Shown here in pieces: positions 25,019 to 33,600 of a DNA stretch of 40,324 nt (position 1 is its first letter; every line of letters begins with the position of its first letter). This stretch comes from Cyclobacteriaceae bacterium (lineage in GTDB: Bacteria > Bacteroidota > Bacteroidia > Cytophagales > Cyclobacteriaceae): assembly GCA_003565295.1 (NCBI GenBank), contig PXCO01000053.1:1-40324 (forward strand). The letters run 5' to 3'. A program made the position numbers and the translations under genes. The notes under the pieces are model-generated. The model was given only the letters and a program-made list of their open reading frames with translations, was not told the DNA's origin and made no database searches.

Positions 25019-27784
25019 TCAAAATTTAAAATTGTAAGTAATGAAAGGAATGGGCTGGGCAAATATGGAAAGCTGATACCCTTGCAGCACCCCATTGGTA
25101 GGTGCAAAGTAAACGGAATAGGGGTTCGCCCTTCCCAGGACATTGTATATTCCTGCCGACCAAGAGGCATGTGCCAATTTCCGGATCTTATGGTTTCCCT
25201 CTAAGTTAAAAGAAATGTCCACCCTGAAATAATCCGGGATCCTGTGTTCGTTCCGTTCTGAAAAGAACACTCTTTCAGCCCCTCCGTAATTAAACTTTGC
25301 GATGGGCAGGGTGATGGGCCTTCCTGTACTGTAATTAGCATTTACACTGGTATTGATGCGTTTGGTGAATTCCCAATTCCCTACTAACATGATGTCATGA
25401 GGTTGGTCAAAATTACTTGGATACCATCTACCGTCGTTGATTCTCTCCCCTAGTTCCTGGGCGGAGGTTCTGAGCAAAGACCTGGAATAGGTATAACTGA
25501 TCCATCCATTTAACTTACCCGCAGTTTTTTTGGCCATCAACTCTACTCCATAAGCCTGCCCGTCCGTGTTGAGGATGTCTTGTTCCACGGCATCGTTCAG
25601 TATCAGTGTTGCACCACTTCTAAAATCCACCAGATTCCGCATGGTCCTGTAATAAACCTCCACAGAGGTTTCTATGATGTTATTTTCAAAATTCTTAAAA
25701 TAACCTAAAGATAACTGACTCCCCAATTGGGGCCGCACGTTGGGGTCACTGAGCTTCCAGGTATCCGTTGGGGCTATGGCTGCCGTATTGGTGAGCATAT
25801 GTATATGTTGGCGATTGGTGTTAAATCCGGCCTTGATGGAGGTGAAATTATCAAGGGTGTATCTTGCGGATACCCGGACCTCGGCCCCATGGTAGGTGTT
25901 GATGATTTCGCCGGGCTCATATTGTTCCTGACCGATAAGGGTACTTTCACTTCTGATGGAGGTAGGCGGGTACAAGTTTACCGAATTCGGCCCCAGATAA
26001 TTATAGACCACATATCGGAGGCCCCCGCTTAGCAATAAATTAGAATTTACCTCATATTCATCCCCAATGTAGAATGCCGACTCCAATGCCCTTTCCCTGG
26101 GGATCACCTCAGGCAATACCAAGGAAGCTTCGCCTTGGGGGAATATACTGCCCGGGGAAAGGTTATAAAGAATGTGATTCATCCCGAAGGACAGCTGGTG
26201 GGAATCATCAAGATCCAGGTCAAAATGGGTTCTCCAATGGCTTTGGTTCATGGAAAAGCCGAAATCAAAAGCATTTAGCGGGTCAAATTCCCCGGCAATG
26301 GAAAACCTATACCTGTCATGGCCTAAGGTCATTTCTCCCTCCAGGTTATCGTTGAAATAGCGCCTCCATGAGAGGTTGGCATTTTGATTGCTGTAAGCGA
26401 AGGCAGTATCCCTGTCAAAGCGGAAGGCGTCCTGGCTCAAATATCCGGAGAATTTGAGGAGGTTGTTTTCGTCGATTTCATGTTGTACGTTGAGGTTGAG
26501 GTCGTGAAAGGATGCCCTACTGTCACGAAATTCCGATTCTTCGTCCAAGAACCCAAATAGCCAGTTGGAGTAGGTGCTCCTGCCCCCGGCGGCAAAGGTG
26601 GTTTTTTCTCCCAGGGGACCCTCCAGGTAGAGCCTACTGGTCATCAACCCTATTCCTCCGCCTCCTTCCAGCTTTTCCTTGTTGCCATATTTGCCCTGCA
26701 CATCCAGCACGGAAGACAACCTGCCTCCGTAGCGTACGGGCACCCCTGCCTTGTAAAGGTCCACCTGTTCCATCATGTCAGGATTAAAGGCCGAAAACAA
26801 GCCAAAAAGGTGGGTGGGGTTATAAATGGTAGCATTGTTATATAGGATCAAATTTTGATCGGCGGCACCACCCCTCACATTGAAACCTGCACTTGCCTCA
26901 CCGACCGTTTGCACACCGGGGAGCGTTAGAACGGCTCTGAGCACGTCCACTTCCCCTAACACTGCAGGGATTTTTCTCATGGATTGCATGCTGATGTTCT
27001 CCAGTCCCATCTCGGGTCTTTCAATATTGGCAGATTTTTCAGAGGTCACGGTAACCTCGGTCAGTGAAATGATATTGTCATCCATGGCAATGTCCAACCT
27101 TCCATCCCCCAATAGGTTTACCTGCCTTTGTTCCTGATAGGCTCCAAAACTTTGAATGACTAGGGTCAACCTGCCCTTGGGTAGGAGAATGGAATAATGC
27201 CCCTCCTCATCAGTAATTGCTCTGGCTGCTTGTTCCAGGGCATATACCACTGCACCTATGATGGGTTCTCCCGATTCAAAGCTGGTGATTGTGCCTGTAA
27301 GGCGTGCTTCCGTTTCACCCTCACTTCTGGCTGCATTGCCGATCTGCCATAGCCGGTTTTTAGCGAAACTTCTTTCTTCCTTAAGCTGGGACGGCTCATC
27401 TGCAGAAGGAAGGGTGTCAGCCTCTGATGCCACCCTATAGAGGTTTTCGGAGGGTTGGTAGGAAAGTTTTTCTCCTTTGGTGATGAATACCCGGTCATGA
27501 TGATCAATGGTGTATTGTAAATCGGTTTCCTTGAAAAGTTGATTAAGAAGTTGGGGAAGGGTGTTTTGGTAGGCATTAATGTTGATCGTTAAATCAGGGA
27601 TTTCATCCGGGTTGAAAAAAAAGCGATACGAACTTTTTTGTTCCACCATCTGAGCAAACCGTTCAAAGGATACCCCTGAAAAAACCCCGCTGATTTCCCT
27701 GGTTTCCTGGGCCTGGGAAGGATGAATCAGAAGACTCAGAAGGCAATTCAGCCCAATCAACCGCAAAAGTAATGCTTGTTTCAT
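25019..27784 (-). CDS. TonB-dependent receptor with N-terminal STN domain
   Basis: The protein has 921 residues with a signal peptide ending near 25 (HPSQAQ). An STN domain (about 31-103; FERFAQMVEQKSSYRFFF, LNQLFKETDLQYTI) is followed by a carboxypeptidase-regulatory-like domain (about 161-235) and a plug (about 262-365; PGVQTVGEASAGFNVRGG, YGGRLSSVLDV). The remaining barrel ends YNFKF. STN domains often signal to FecR/FecI pairs, but no such pair is adjacent. The ligand is unknown. It is first in the unit with DUF4249 and the MG2-like gene. Its start codon directly follows repeat copy D, and its transcript may carry all four repeat units as leader. Confidence 0.93.
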   Translation of the reverse strand: MKQALLLRLIGLNCLLSLLIHPSQAQETREISGVFSGVSFERFAQMVEQKSSYRFFFNPDEIPDLTININAYQNTLPQLLNQLFKETDLQYTIDHHDRVFITKGEKLSYQPSENLYRVASEADTLPSADEPSQLKEERSFAKNRLWQIGNAARSEGETEARLTGTITSFESGEPIIGAVVYALEQAARAITDEEGHYSILLPKGRLTLVIQSFGAYQEQRQVNLLGDGRLDIAMDDNIISLTEVTVTSEKSANIERPEMGLENISMQSMRKIPAVLGEVDVLRAVLTLPGVQTVGEASAGFNVRGGAADQNLILYNNATIYNPTHLFGLFSAFNPDMMEQVDLYKAGVPVRYGGRLSSVLDVQGKYGNKEKLEGGGGIGLMTSRLYLEGPLGEKTTFAAGGRSTYSNWLFGFLDEESEFRDSRASFHDLNLNVQHEIDENNLLKFSGYLSQDAFRFDRDTAFAYSNQNANLSWRRYFNDNLEGEMTLGHDRYRFSIAGEFDPLNAFDFGFSMNQSHWRTHFDLDLDDSHQLSFGMNHILYNLSPGSIFPQGEASLVLPEVIPRERALESAFYIGDEYEVNSNLLLSGGLRYVVYNYLGPNSVNLYPPTSIRSESTLIGQEQYEPGEIINTYHGAEVRVSARYTLDNFTSIKAGFNTNRQHIHMLTNTAAIAPTDTWKLSDPNVRPQLGSQLSLGYFKNFENNIIETSVEVYYRTMRNLVDFRSGATLILNDAVEQDILNTDGQAYGVELMAKKTAGKLNGWISYTYSRSLLRTSAQELGERINDGRWYPSNFDQPHDIMLVGNWEFTKRINTSVNANYSTGRPITLPIAKFNYGGAERVFFSERNEHRIPDYFRVDISFNLEGNHKIRKLAHASWSAGIYNVLGRANPYSVYFAPTNGVLQGYQLSIFAQPIPFITYNFKF

Positions 27785-28168
27785 CTGTTTATAATTTGTT
27801 TTTCAGCGGTCAGATGGAATCTCGCTTTGATAATCATCCCTCTGTGTGAGGTTTTCCTCATGCTCGATTTCATATGATTATAATTGTCTTTTCAATGGCC
27901 ATATGGAATCTCGCAGTCTATAATCATCCCAGTGTGTGACGTGCTCGTCATGCTCGATTTCATGTGTTTATATTTTCTTCTCAACGGTCATAACCTGCCC
28001 CGAACCGCAGGTCGGGGTGGAATCTCGCATCTCCCCGATAGCCATCGGGGCATCCCTCCGTGCGTCACTTGCGTCATGCCCTGACCGCCGTCAGGACAGG
28101 CTCGATTTCCTTTCTGTAAATGCCAATTTTTAGAATTCCGTGTGTCGTTTGCGTCATTTTCGATTTTA
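27785..28168 (-). repeat. Modular palindromic repeat, copy D: tandem array of four units
   Basis: Read on the minus strand the units are a decayed one (about 28168-28111), a long one (about 28110-27964), and two short ones (27963-27874, 90 bases; 27873-27785, 89 bases). Intact units start with ATGAAATCGAGC, contain TGATTATC and TGCGAGATTCCA, and end in a leader like GCTGAAAAACAAATTATAAA. The long unit has three extra perfect hairpins, including CCCCGAT-AGCC-ATCGGGG and a CCTGAC/GTCAGG type. The last leader ends at the TonB receptor start codon. Unit ends are imperfect inverted repeats of each other (8 of 11 positions). Confidence 0.92.
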
Positions 28169-28217
28169 CTTTGTCTGTTTATGGTCAATTGACAGGTAAA
28201 CGAATAATTCTCTATGT

Positions 28218-28225
28218 CAAAACTA
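28218..28225 (-). promoter_or_regulatory. Candidate -7 box for the TonB receptor operon
   Basis: TAGTTTTG on the minus strand is a perfect TAnnTTTG match upstream of the repeat array. If used, the leader would be about 430 bases and contain every repeat unit. No -33 TTTG at the right spacing was found. Confidence 0.3.
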
Positions 28226-28355
28226 AGAAAGCGGTCATTTTTTCCGCATTTCTAGTGAGCAATTTGCTGGAATAGGCTAAAGCCACATTCCTATTGAGTT
28301 GTTGGCCATTTATTCGCCTTCCATGCCCCGAGCTGCCTTACCCGAATTCCCAACT

Positions 28356-29060
28356 TCATAGGCCTTCGTTTGCCTTTGTGATCAATACTTTTAAATAGGC
28401 TTCTGTGTCCCGTTTAAACCTTAGCCGGTCCTTCCTGAGCAAGGGTTTCACTTCTTTTTTTCGTAAATCGAGCAACTCAAAGGCTTCTTTTTTTCTTTTA
28501 ACTAAGTGGTAATCCCCCTTCATTTTTACAAGGAACCAATCCCTCTCTTCATATTTCCGACCAGTTTCCATGGACCCGGTGTGTTTAGCTGGCTGTTTTC
28601 GATGTTTGCAATACAATTCAATTTCACCTTCTACCACCACCCTGTAAAAACCATTTTTATGGAAGAAATGGGGGAGCTCTTTCTTAATCCTGATAAAGGT
28701 ATGGCCTTCCAGTCCGAACCCATCAACTTTCTCATGATTCAGGATGGATTTTTGCCCCTTGGCAGGAGTGACACTCACCAATACATCATCCACAATGTCA
28801 TACTGTAAAGGAACTTCCTCAAAAGCTACATCTCCGATGATCAGTGGATTTCTATCCAGGTTTCTTGAAACGAAAAAGGGGTGGCCTTCCACACCACGGT
28901 ACCTAGGGAAATATTGTCCACCAGAATGGAGGTCGGGAAAATATTCAATGAGTTGGGAGTAATGCTCATACAGCACCTTCTCATTTACGGGGGTTTGAGC
29001 ATAAATTGAAAAAAAGAAAAAACTGAAGAAAATAAAAAAACTAATCCTAATCATTGGCAT
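28356..29060 (-). CDS. Secreted protein of unknown function
   Basis: The protein has 234 residues and a phenylalanine-rich signal peptide (about residues 4-21, ending SIYAQ). The mature protein is mixed alpha/beta and strongly basic toward the C-terminus, with lysine/arginine-rich helices from about residue 150. I recognise no domain. It is probably periplasmic or secreted. A second ATG two codons in (MIRISFF) is an equally good start. It is divergent from the cytoplasmic Gfo/Idh gene, on the same strand as the TonB receptor and separated from it by 571 bases containing repeat copy D. Confidence 0.65.
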   Translation of the reverse strand: MPMIRISFFIFFSFFFFSIYAQTPVNEKVLYEHYSQLIEYFPDLHSGGQYFPRYRGVEGHPFFVSRNLDRNPLIIGDVAFEEVPLQYDIVDDVLVSVTPAKGQKSILNHEKVDGFGLEGHTFIRIKKELPHFFHKNGFYRVVVEGEIELYCKHRKQPAKHTGSMETGRKYEERDWFLVKMKGDYHLVKRKKEAFELLDLRKKEVKPLLRKDRLRFKRDTEAYLKVLITKANEGL

Positions 29061-29093
29061 TATGGGTATTGTGCTGGTTAATAGGTTGTTTGT

Positions 29094-29110
29094 ACTTGTG
29101 CCTTACAAGT
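29094..29110. promoter_or_regulatory. Inverted repeat in divergent promoter region
   Basis: ACTTGT-GCCTT-ACAAGT has perfect 6-base arms and lies 34 bases before the secreted unknown gene, in the 217-base divergent gap. TATATTTT (29191-29198), one mismatch from TAnnTTTG, could be the -7 box of the gene at 29278. The site could be an operator; this is weak evidence. Confidence 0.3.
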
Positions 29111-29277
29111 TCTTTAATTGTCTTTGAGAATTTAGTTTTATTACATGAACGGTAATTTTTTGGTTTGGCACTCCGCCCTAACTAAAATTTTATATTTTTC
29201 ATGGGAAGCCCTGTAAATTTTTAGTAACTTCATTGGCTGATCTTTAATAGCTACTTTTAACCCAAATCAAAACATTT

Positions 29278-30360
29278 ATGACTCAGGAAAATAAACCCAT
29301 TCGCATTTTGGTGGTGGGGTGCGGTAACATGGGGAGTTCCCATGCCTTGGCCTACCATCAATTACCCGAATTTGAAATCGTGGGACTGGTTTCAGGCGGC
29401 AAGTCAAAGGAAATTTTGAATCAAAAATTGGGAGGGAAATACCCACTTTTTGATGATTACCACAAAGCCATGGAAACTACCCTGCCTGATGCAGTGAGTA
29501 TCAATACTTATCCCGACACCCATGAGCCTTACGCCATTTATGCTTTTGAGAAAGGGTGTCATGTGTTTGTGGAAAAACCCCTAGCCGATACGGTGGAAGG
29601 AGCCCAAAGGGGGGTGGAAGCAGCCAAAAAACATGATAAAAAACTCGTGATTGGCTATATTCTAAGGCATCACCCTTCTTGGGAAAGGTTTATTGAAGTG
29701 AGCCAGCAGTTGGGCAAGCCATTGGTAATGCGGATGAATTTAAATCAGCAAAGCGAAGGAAAGATGTGGACCCTTCACCGAAACCTGATGAAGAGTTTAA
29801 GTCCCATCGTAGATTGTGGGGTTCATTACATTGACGTAATGTGTCAGATGACCAGGTCTAAACCAGTACAGGTATATGCCATAGGCGCCAAACTTACCGA
29901 TGAGATACCGGAGGACAATTACAACTACGGGAACCTTCAAATTCGTTTTGAAGATGGATCTGTAGGTTGGTACGAGGCGGGATGGGGGCCAATGGTCAGT
30001 GAAACTGCGTTTTTTGTGAAGGATGTCTTCGGCCCTAAAGGATCTGTATCCATTGCTGCCAAAGAAGCAGGTGGGTCTGGGAAATCAGACAGTATTGAGG
30101 CCCATAGTAAAACCGAATCCCTCCTTTACCACAGAGGGGAGTTGGATGCGGAGGACAAATTCGTTTATGAGGATGAGTGGATAGACCTCAGTGATGAACC
30201 CGATCACAATGGCCTTTGCAAACGTGAACAGGAGTATTTTCTAAAAGCCATCAAAGAAAACCTGGACCTTACTAACCACATGCAAGATGCGGTGAACAGC
30301 CTGAAGATTGCGTTTGCCTGCGACGAATCCGTTCGAACCGGACAGGTGGTAAAGCTTTAA
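29278..30360 (+). CDS. Cytoplasmic Gfo/Idh/MocA family oxidoreductase
   Basis: The protein has 360 residues and no signal peptide. The Rossmann dinucleotide site is IRILVVGCGNMGSSHA at the N-terminus, the hallmark EKP is in VFVEKPLA near residue 100, and the putative catalytic segment DCGVHYIDV lies near residue 180. Such enzymes oxidise or reduce sugars, inositols or amino sugars with NAD(P). Substrate specificity cannot be deduced. It is followed 55 bases later by a 3-hydroxyacyl-CoA dehydrogenase-like protein on the same strand, and the two may act in one catabolic route for a sugar or sugar acid (inference). Confidence 0.92.
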   Translation: MTQENKPIRILVVGCGNMGSSHALAYHQLPEFEIVGLVSGGKSKEILNQKLGGKYPLFDDYHKAMETTLPDAVSINTYPDTHEPYAIYAFEKGCHVFVEKPLADTVEGAQRGVEAAKKHDKKLVIGYILRHHPSWERFIEVSQQLGKPLVMRMNLNQQSEGKMWTLHRNLMKSLSPIVDCGVHYIDVMCQMTRSKPVQVYAIGAKLTDEIPEDNYNYGNLQIRFEDGSVGWYEAGWGPMVSETAFFVKDVFGPKGSVSIAAKEAGGSGKSDSIEAHSKTESLLYHRGELDAEDKFVYEDEWIDLSDEPDHNGLCKREQEYFLKAIKENLDLTNHMQDAVNSLKIAFACDESVRTGQVVKL

Positions 30361-30415
30361 TCATTCAAATTCCCCCTTGTATGTACTCCTAAGGGGGATA
30401 TATTACCCTTACTAA

Positions 30416-31405
30416 ATGTATAAAACGAAGGAACCCAAAAACATCCCTGTGGGTATTGTAGGACTTGGCCTAATGGGCAGTAGTATAGCCGTATGTATGG
30501 TGCTTGCAGGTCATAAGGTGGTAGGATTGGAGCCGGTGGAAGCCCAAAGGGAAAAATCCAGGGATAGCATTCAGTCCCATTTGCAAACAGCCTATGAAAA
30601 GGGTTTGGTGTCTCATCCGCCAAGTCACTACATGGAGAATATACATTTGATTACTGAATATCAGGGTTTAAAGGATTGTAAAATCATCATAGAGTCTGTG
30701 AAGGAAGACCAGGAAATCAAATTCGGGGTGTTCCGTCAGATTGATGCAGCGGTGGGCAAGGATGCCATCATTACCAGTAACACCTCTGCAATTCCCATCT
30801 CTACCTTACAGGAGTCCGTTTCGCACCCTCAGCGCTTTTTTGGGCTACATTGGATGGAGCCTGCCCATACTACGCGCTTCCTGGAAGTAATTTGTGGGGA
30901 CAAGAGTGAACTGGAAGGAGGAGAGTACCTGTACAGTCTTGCAGAACTTTGGCAAAAGGAGGCGGTCTTGGTGAGAAAGGACATCCGCGGTTTTATTGCC
31001 AACCGGCTCATGTATGCCATGTACAGAGAGGCAATGCACTTGGTGGAGGGAGGTTACGCCACGGTAGAGGATGTGGACAGGGCTTGTAGAAATGTGGCGG
31101 GATTTGCATTCCCCATGATGGGGGTGTTTCGCTGGATGGATTTTACAGGGATAGATGCATATAAGAAGGTGATGGAAGAATTGTTTCCCACCTTGTCCAA
31201 TGCCGATGAACCGGGGAAATTAATCAGTGGCATTGTGGAACAAGGAGGCCGGGGGGTGTTTAATGGTAAGGGTTTCTATAATTACGAGGAAGGAGAAAAG
31301 GAGTTATGGGAAAAAGCCTATACGCAGTTTGCCTTTGAAATCCGCGAATTGGCACTTAAATATCCTCATGACGTAGTGGAGAAAATGAAGGGAGAAGAAG
31401 AATGA
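30416..31405 (+). CDS. 3-hydroxyacyl-CoA dehydrogenase family protein
   Basis: The protein has 329 residues. The N-terminal NAD site is VGIVGLGLMGSSIA, followed by the family's IIESVKED segment. The catalytic histidine lies in FFGLHWMEPAHTTRFLEVI, with the glutamate partner in LEVI, then GFIANRLM with the conserved Asn. The C-terminal helical domain has GFAFPMMGVFRWMDFTG and GRGVFNGKGFYNY. It has the single-domain length of HBDH and lambda-crystallin/L-gulonate 3-dehydrogenase-type enzymes rather than a multifunctional FadB. Given the Gfo/Idh neighbour a hydroxy-acid substrate is possible. It starts at ATG 30416. Confidence 0.88.
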   Translation: MYKTKEPKNIPVGIVGLGLMGSSIAVCMVLAGHKVVGLEPVEAQREKSRDSIQSHLQTAYEKGLVSHPPSHYMENIHLITEYQGLKDCKIIIESVKEDQEIKFGVFRQIDAAVGKDAIITSNTSAIPISTLQESVSHPQRFFGLHWMEPAHTTRFLEVICGDKSELEGGEYLYSLAELWQKEAVLVRKDIRGFIANRLMYAMYREAMHLVEGGYATVEDVDRACRNVAGFAFPMMGVFRWMDFTGIDAYKKVMEELFPTLSNADEPGKLISGIVEQGGRGVFNGKGFYNYEEGEKELWEKAYTQFAFEIRELALKYPHDVVEKMKGEEE

Positions 31406-31474
31406 AAAGTGAAGAGTGGTAGGAAATGAAAACCTATAGAAGCGATTGGTAAAATCGAAGTCCATGGATCTGCA

Positions 31475-31873
31475 TTAAACTTTCTGAATCACCTCTATCA
31501 TTTTATCTTTGTTAATCGGTTTGATTATAAAATCAGAGACCTCATTCATTTTATTGGCCATTTCAATTTCCTCTGGGGAAATGGAGGAGCTGCAGATGAA
31601 AATGTTTATTTTCTTGGGAAGCTTAGGAGAAAGTTTGTGAAACTCATTTAAAAACTGCCACCCATCCATTACCGGCATACTGAGATCCAATAACATAACT
31701 TCCGGCAACTTTTCGGGGTTCTCTTGGTTTTCCAATAAATAGTCGAGAATTTCCTGCCCATTATCGAAGACCTTCACCAATTCTACCAAATTGGTTTGCT
31801 TTATGGCCTTTTTGGCTAAGAAGACAAACACTTCATCGTCATCTACCAGGGTTAATTGATGTATGCGTTTCAT
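31475..31873 (-). CDS. Single-domain response regulator
   Basis: The protein has 132 residues comprising only a receiver domain. The acidic pocket is D11-D13 (LVDDDE), the phosphoacceptor is D63 (LLDLSMPVMDG), and the conserved lysine is K118 (DFIIKPI). There is no output domain, so it acts through protein contacts or a phosphorelay. Its ATG overlaps the kinase stop as ATGA (31870-31873), indicating translational coupling with the sensor kinase. Stand-alone receivers of this Rcp-like type beside PAS kinases are common in Bacteroidota. Confidence 0.93.
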   Translation of the reverse strand: MKRIHQLTLVDDDEVFVFLAKKAIKQTNLVELVKVFDNGQEILDYLLENQENPEKLPEVMLLDLSMPVMDGWQFLNEFHKLSPKLPKKINIFICSSSISPEEIEMANKMNEVSDFIIKPINKDKMIEVIQKV

Positions 31874-33354
31874 TTTGCATTATCTTTTATTTCTACAAAG
31901 AAGGTGGATCCAACATCAGGTTGGCTTTCCACCCAAATTCTCCCACCCATAGCCTCTACCTGGGTTTTTGTCATAAATAAACCGAAACCCTTGGCATCCT
32001 TATGTTTGTGGAATGTTTTGCGGATTTTAAACATATTTTTTTTATGAAGATCTAAATTGATCCCTAGCCCGTTATCTTTCACAGAAAGTATAGTTTTGTT
32101 TCCTTTTTTTGAGGTCTTCACAAGAATTTTGGGATCCCTTTTGGGCGACCTATATTTAAGGGAGTTGCCTATTAGGTTGGTCAATATGCTTTCCATATAA
32201 CGCTGAGGAAATTTAATGTGGGGCGATTCCTTCACATCAATCTGAATGTCTGCATTCGAGGCTGTTAGTTGGATGGAAAAACCTACAAGCACCTTTCTAA
32301 CCGTTTGCCCCAAGTCTATTTCATCAATTTTCACATCCTTATCTTGTTGTATTTGGATGGACTCTACCAGTTCATTAAAAACCTCCATGAGGTGGTTGAT
32401 GACGGGCTTGAGTTTATCCTGTATTTCTTGTCTTTCGTCCTTATCATCTTCGCATTCCAGGTAATCCACAAGCATGGAAATGTTAACCAAGGGTCCCCTT
32501 AAATTATGAGAAACAATATTGCAGAAATCCACGAGCTGCTTGTTTTTTTTCTCCAGAGCATTGGCATTTTCTTCAGCCTTATTTTTGCTTATTCTTAGCG
32601 CTTCTTCAGCCCTTTTTCTTTCGGTGATGTCGGATCTTATGGCCAGGTATTGATAAGGTTTTCTGTTTTCGTTCAGAAAAGGAACTATGGTGGTGTCTAC
32701 CCAGTAGATTGTGCCGTCTTTAGCCTTATTCCTTAGTTCTCCTTTCCAAACGTTTCCAGTGGCAATTGTCCCCCATATGTCTTTAATAAATTGTTTAGGG
32801 TGATACCCCGAATTGATGAGTCGATGATCTTGACCTATGAGCTCAGTTTTTGAATACTTAGATATCCTACAAAAATTTTCGTTTACATGAGTGATTTGCC
32901 CTTTTTGGTCAGTAATGGCTACTATTGCCGATTCGTCGAGGGCATATTTATAATCCGAAAGCTCTTTTAAGGATTCTTTTAACCTTTCCTCTCCCAACTT
33001 CCTTTCCGTAATATCATACCTTATGGCGACATACTTGTAGGGTATGCCTTCTTCATTTAAGAAAGGCACAATGGTGGTGTCCACCCAATAATAGGTGCCG
33101 TCCTTTGCTCTGTTTTTTATTTCACCTTTCCAGACCTTACCTTTGGTAATGGTTGACCAAAGGTTTTTGAAAAATCCCTTTTCATGAAAACCAGAATTGA
33201 TTACCCTATGATCCTTTCCAATCAGTTCCTCTGCCGAAAATTTTGAAATCTTACAGAAGTTTTCATTGACATGCTTTATCTCTCCTTTGTGATCAGTGAT
33301 GGCTACGATTGCAGAAACATCAAGGATATATTGAAAATCTTCAATTTTTTCCAT
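31870..33354 (-). CDS. Soluble tandem-PAS sensor histidine kinase
   Basis: The protein has 494 residues and no membrane segment or signal peptide, so it senses a cytoplasmic cue. Two PAS/PAC domains (about 9-119 and 137-247) are closely similar to each other, each with AIVAITD, HVNENFC, WKGE and YWVDTTIVPF, and each ending DITERK. A coiled linker leads to the H-box at H283 (VSHNLRGPLVN). The HATPase domain has NLIGNSLKYRSP (N box), DNGLGINLDLHK (G1) and GFGLFMTKTQVEAMGG (G2). The PAS type resembles redox- or oxygen-sensing aerotaxis-like domains, but the ligand is unknown. It is coupled to the downstream receiver gene. Confidence 0.94.
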   Translation of the reverse strand: MEKIEDFQYILDVSAIVAITDHKGEIKHVNENFCKISKFSAEELIGKDHRVINSGFHEKGFFKNLWSTITKGKVWKGEIKNRAKDGTYYWVDTTIVPFLNEEGIPYKYVAIRYDITERKLGEERLKESLKELSDYKYALDESAIVAITDQKGQITHVNENFCRISKYSKTELIGQDHRLINSGYHPKQFIKDIWGTIATGNVWKGELRNKAKDGTIYWVDTTIVPFLNENRKPYQYLAIRSDITERKRAEEALRISKNKAEENANALEKKNKQLVDFCNIVSHNLRGPLVNISMLVDYLECEDDKDERQEIQDKLKPVINHLMEVFNELVESIQIQQDKDVKIDEIDLGQTVRKVLVGFSIQLTASNADIQIDVKESPHIKFPQRYMESILTNLIGNSLKYRSPKRDPKILVKTSKKGNKTILSVKDNGLGINLDLHKKNMFKIRKTFHKHKDAKGFGLFMTKTQVEAMGGRIWVESQPDVGSTFFVEIKDNAK

Positions 33355-33600
33355 TAACTAAGAATAAAAATTTATTTTGATTTACGATTCGTGATAATAT
33401 ATCAACTTTTTTGAGACGTTCATTTTATTTTCAATTCCAATTTAATCTATTTATATAAATAATAAAAAAATGAGTCAGATAAATTAAATTAATTGAATTA
33501 TTTAATTAGTGATTTAATTAAATACAGGATTTAGGGTCTCAGTTTTTAAAAATACTCTCAAACAAAAAATATAATATAGGGGATATGATCCAGAAATTGG
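33355..33600. other. AT-rich intergenic stretch
   Basis: This stretch lies upstream of the kinase gene. It is very AT-rich with clustered TTAATTAA-like words between about 33480 and 33525. There is no gene or clear promoter box. It probably holds the kinase promoter, with strand-neutral AT tracts otherwise. Confidence 0.4.

Noticed and set aside
27785-28168. CRISPR-like tandem repeat array
   Set aside because: Units are 89-147 bases, diverged, variable in length and contiguous, with no unique spacers and no cas genes. They are palindromic dispersed repeats.
33480-33525. Possible replication origin in TTAATTAA cluster
   Set aside because: It is AT-rich only; there are no DnaA-box clusters or replication genes nearby.
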